From JALZOC01 sp035758845 (GTDB lineage Bacteria; Acidobacteriota; Vicinamibacteria; Vicinamibacterales; 2-12-FULL-66-21): a DNA stretch of 7,838 nt. The notes under the pieces are model-generated. The model saw only the letters and a list, made by a program, of their open reading frames with translations, was not told the origin of the DNA and made no database searches. Position numbers and translations under genes: made by a program. Location: contig DASTVZ010000252.1 in the NCBI GenBank assembly GCA_035758845.1, forward strand, positions 1 through 7,838. Reading direction: 5' to 3'. Below are positions 6,022-7,838 of this stretch, one piece after another (the stretch's first letter is position 1; every line of letters starts with the position of its first letter).

Positions 6022-7167
6022 GTGGTAACCAATCCCGCGCTCTCATCGGTCGATCCTCGAACGCTCGGCGGCATCGCGACCCTGCTCGTCGCGGCGGTAC
6101 TCTGCCTGCTCTACGTTTATCGACGTCGAACCTACATCGTCTGCTGGGTCGCGGCATGGATCGTGACGGCTTGTTCCATGCTGCTCGCGGCGCATCGGTT
6201 CGCGTCGGAAAAAATCGGTTACGCGGCTTACGGAATATCGCAGTTCCTGGCAATCGTTGGAGCACTCGGCTTTGTTGTCGCGGCTGACGCGTATCGGGCC
6301 CGGCCGCGCGTTGTTCGCAGCTACGCGATGGTGCTGTTACCGGTATTCATGTGGTTCGCGCTCGCCCCGTTGGCGTTGCGCAGGGCTGGTGCGTTTGTCC
6401 CGGGCCATCTTCTCATCGCCGGAGCGCTCGTCGCTGCCGGCATCGGACACCTGCGCGTCTTCCGCCAGACGCGATTACTCGGCGCGCTGGTCGTTGGCAT
6501 GACGTTTCTCGTCATTGCCGGGTCACACGTGTGGGCGCTATTCGCCACCCGCGCGTATCAAGACATCAGCCGACTCACCTACATCGATGTCGGCCTGTAT
6601 CTCGTCGCCGCACTGGGCATGCAACTGATGGCCTTCGAGGACATGACCTACGAGCTGCGCGTGACGAATACCCGTCTGGAGACAGCGCAGAACGAGCTTC
6701 GACAGATGGTCACGACGGATGCGTTGACCGGCTGCCGGAATCGTCGGTACTTCGATGAAGTCATCGGCCGCGAAGTCCAGCGTCATCGGCGTTATCACCT
6801 TCCACTCTCGCTCGTGTTCGTCGACATCGATCGGTTCAAGACAATCAACGACACGCTCGGCCACGACGAGGGCGATCGCGTGCTCCAGCGCGTCGCGGTG
6901 TTTCTGCTTCGCAACGTGCGCGAGGTGGACTATGTCTTTCGATGGGGTGGCGATGAATTCCTGATTCTCATGTCGTGCCGCGAGGCAGAGGCAGTACGCA
7001 GAGCGACCGCGCTCCAGGCGGCCTTCGCGACTTCTCCCGACGCCGACGGCCTGCCTGCCGGCGTCGGGCTGAGCGTCGGCTGCGCGGAGGTTGGCGCTCA
7101 CGATGACGACATCCTGTCGCTCATCAAGGTCGCGGATGAGAGGATGTATTCCGATAAAAAGCGATGA
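6022..7167 (+). CDS. Membrane-bound diguanylate cyclase (GGDEF)
   Basis: Makes cyclic di-GMP from two GTP. Residues ~15-205 contain about six or seven hydrophobic helices, a membrane sensor module I cannot assign to a named family. Residues ~205-230 (ELRVTNTRLETAQNELRQMV) look like a coiled-coil linker. Residues ~230-380 form the GGDEF domain: TDALTGCRNRR (232-242) opens it, FVDIDRFKTIND (266-277) gives the metal-binding Asp, and GGDEF (309-313) is intact. R300-E-V-D303 matches the RxxD inhibitory site at the usual 5-residue spacing, so product inhibition is likely. GTG 6022 is the only start soon after the in-frame stop at 5998; no clear ribosome site is seen. It lies 55 bases past the DUF420 stop on the same strand, so it could be a loose operon member or independent. 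No EAL domain is present. Confidence 0.94.
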   Translation: MVTNPALSSVDPRTLGGIATLLVAAVLCLLYVYRRRTYIVCWVAAWIVTACSMLLAAHRFASEKIGYAAYGISQFLAIVGALGFVVAADAYRARPRVVRSYAMVLLPVFMWFALAPLALRRAGAFVPGHLLIAGALVAAGIGHLRVFRQTRLLGALVVGMTFLVIAGSHVWALFATRAYQDISRLTYIDVGLYLVAALGMQLMAFEDMTYELRVTNTRLETAQNELRQMVTTDALTGCRNRRYFDEVIGREVQRHRRYHLPLSLVFVDIDRFKTINDTLGHDEGDRVLQRVAVFLLRNVREVDYVFRWGGDEFLILMSCREAEAVRRATALQAAFATSPDADGLPAGVGLSVGCAEVGAHDDDILSLIKVADERMYSDKKR

Positions 7168-7171
7168 TGTC

Positions 7172-7316
7172 GGTTTTTGGTTTTTGGTTTTGGGGTTTTG
7201 GGTTTTGGGTTTTTGGTTTTGGTTGTGGGTTTTTGGTTTGGAGTTAGGTTTTTGGTTTGAGGTTCGGTGTTTGGTTTGGCGTTGGCTTGTTTGGTTTGGT
7301 TGTGGGTTTGAGTTGG
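7172..7316 (+). repeat. G/T-only low-complexity tract, degenerate GGTTTT/GGTTTTT array
   Basis: Of 145 bases, 138 are G or T. Positions 7172-7241 contain no A or C at all. The units vary between GGTTTTT, GGTTTT, GGGTTTT and GGGGTTTT, giving a rough 6-8 base period that decays into GGTTTG forms to the right. GGTTGTGGGTTT occurs at both 7221-7232 and 7298-7309. Runs of three or four G occur at 7192-7195, 7200-7202, 7207-7209, 7227-7229 and 7304-7306, so the plus strand could form a G-quadruplex. It fills the space between the cyclase stop and the four-helix-bundle gene. Open frames across it translate to biased Phe/Trp/Leu/Gly or Lys/Pro/Thr/Asn strings and are not genes. Confidence 0.85.
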
Positions 7317-7341
7317 CATGGCCTGTGCGGTCTTCAACTCC

Positions 7342-7797
7342 ATGTCAACCATCCACCATCACGAAGATCTGGTAGTTTGGCAACTTGCGGCGGAACTGAA
7401 GAAACGCGTGTTGCAAGTAATTGCCCGCCCGTCCGTTGCGAGGCACTTCAAATTCTGCGATCAGATTCGTGACTCGAGTCGGTCAGGGCCCGCAAATCTC
7501 GCCGAAGGATTCTGGCACTATCGCCCGCGCGAGAACGCGAGATTCGTCAGAATCGCCCTCGGCTCACTCGGCGAAACGCTCAATCACTTACATGATGCGT
7601 TTACAGAGAAATACATCGATGAAACCGAGTATCAGGAACTGAGAGCGCTCGCCGAACGGGCGCTAAAGACTGGGACTGGGTGGCACGACTACCTAGACAA
7701 TTGTCCCGACAAGCCGCCGCCGGAGCGGCGAGGACGCCGACGACAGTCAGATAAAACATCGACGGACGACTCGGGCGCGGACGGTACTGAAGGCTGA
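7342..7797 (+). CDS. Four-helix-bundle protein (S23 rRNA intervening-sequence / Avd-like, TIGR02436 type)
   Basis: Small basic helical protein of a family first found inside 23S rRNA intervening sequences and also related to Avd of diversity-generating retroelements. Its biochemical role when free-standing is unknown. The family pattern is clear: HHEDLVVWQLAAELKKRV (6-23), DQIRDSSRSGPANLAEGF (40-57), the F-x2-IALGSLGETLNHLHDA block (68-86), and a fourth helix ~94-118 ending HDYLDN. Pro50-Ala-Asn52-x-Ala-Glu-Gly is the most diagnostic stretch. Residues ~121-151 form an extra Pro/Arg then Asp/Gly-rich tail, probably disordered, beyond the usual ~120 residues. ATG 7342 is chosen because it puts HEDLVVW at the usual distance. 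ATG 7318 would add eight residues; neither has a clear ribosome site. No 23S rRNA or reverse transcriptase is visible nearby. Confidence 0.85.
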   Translation: MSTIHHHEDLVVWQLAAELKKRVLQVIARPSVARHFKFCDQIRDSSRSGPANLAEGFWHYRPRENARFVRIALGSLGETLNHLHDAFTEKYIDETEYQELRALAERALKTGTGWHDYLDNCPDKPPPERRGRRRQSDKTSTDDSGADGTEG

Positions 7798-7838
7798 TCT
7801 TGATCTGACCAAATACCCTAGAACCAAACTGACAACCA

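Noticed and set aside
7187..7209. Telomere-like TTTTGGGG repeats suggesting eukaryotic (ciliate) DNA
   Set aside because: The units are irregular and short, and lie between intact bacterial genes with a bacterial tRNA and operon in the same window.
7091..7375. Open frames through the G/T tract with Phe/Trp/Leu/Gly-rich or Lys/Pro/Asn-rich products
   Set aside because: The composition follows directly from the simple repeat, and the frames overlap the ends of two real genes.
1..7838. CRISPR array, insertion-sequence ends, rRNA genes or riboswitches
   Set aside because: I saw no regularly spaced repeats, transposase, rRNA-like sequence or recognisable riboswitch core anywhere in the window.

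Overview
The window is about 60 percent GC by eye. It carries a tRNA gene, a tyrosine recombinase, an aerobic-respiration gene block and a small free-standing four-helix-bundle gene. The protein styles point to an aerobic, Gram-negative-type bacterium, most plausibly an Acidobacteriota (Vicinamibacteria-like) genome or metagenome contig. That taxon is an inference from gene content and style, not a proven assignment.

Left part (1-1336): the 3' portion of a site-specific tyrosine integrase, whose true start lies off the left edge. It runs toward the 3' end of a tRNA-Glu(CTC) gene on the opposite strand and stops 20 bases short of it. This is the classic right-hand boundary of an integrative element inserted at a tRNA 3' end. 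The body of the element would lie to the left, outside the window. The tRNA has its own sigma70-like promoter on the minus strand.

Middle part (1461-5966): an envelope-anchored M23 (LytM) metallopeptidase gene stands alone and is closed by a perfect 45-base palindrome with A and T flanks, probably a bidirectional terminator. Next comes a tight four-gene run: a lipoprotein with an amicyanin-like cupredoxin domain, ctaA (heme A synthase), ctaB (heme O synthase) and a DUF420/CtaM-like membrane protein. The last three are packed with a 2-base gap or 4-base stop/start overlaps. CtaB farnesylates heme B to heme O and CtaA oxidises heme O to heme A. CtaM-like DUF420 proteins are needed for heme A oxidases in Firmicutes. 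The block is therefore a cytochrome aa3-type oxidase maturation operon, with a copper-type lipoprotein as its least-understood member.

Right part (6022-7838): a membrane-bound diguanylate cyclase with intact GGDEF and RxxD motifs. It is followed by a striking 145-base stretch made almost only of G and T (degenerate GGTTTT/GGTTTTT units), then a four-helix-bundle (S23/IVP/Avd-like, TIGR02436-type) gene. The last bases turn C/A-rich, possibly the start of a mirror-image flank.

The best candidates for undescribed biology are the G/T tract plus four-helix-bundle unit, the cupredoxin lipoprotein fused into the heme A operon, and the long perfect palindrome. Nothing in the window amounts to a demonstrated new system.
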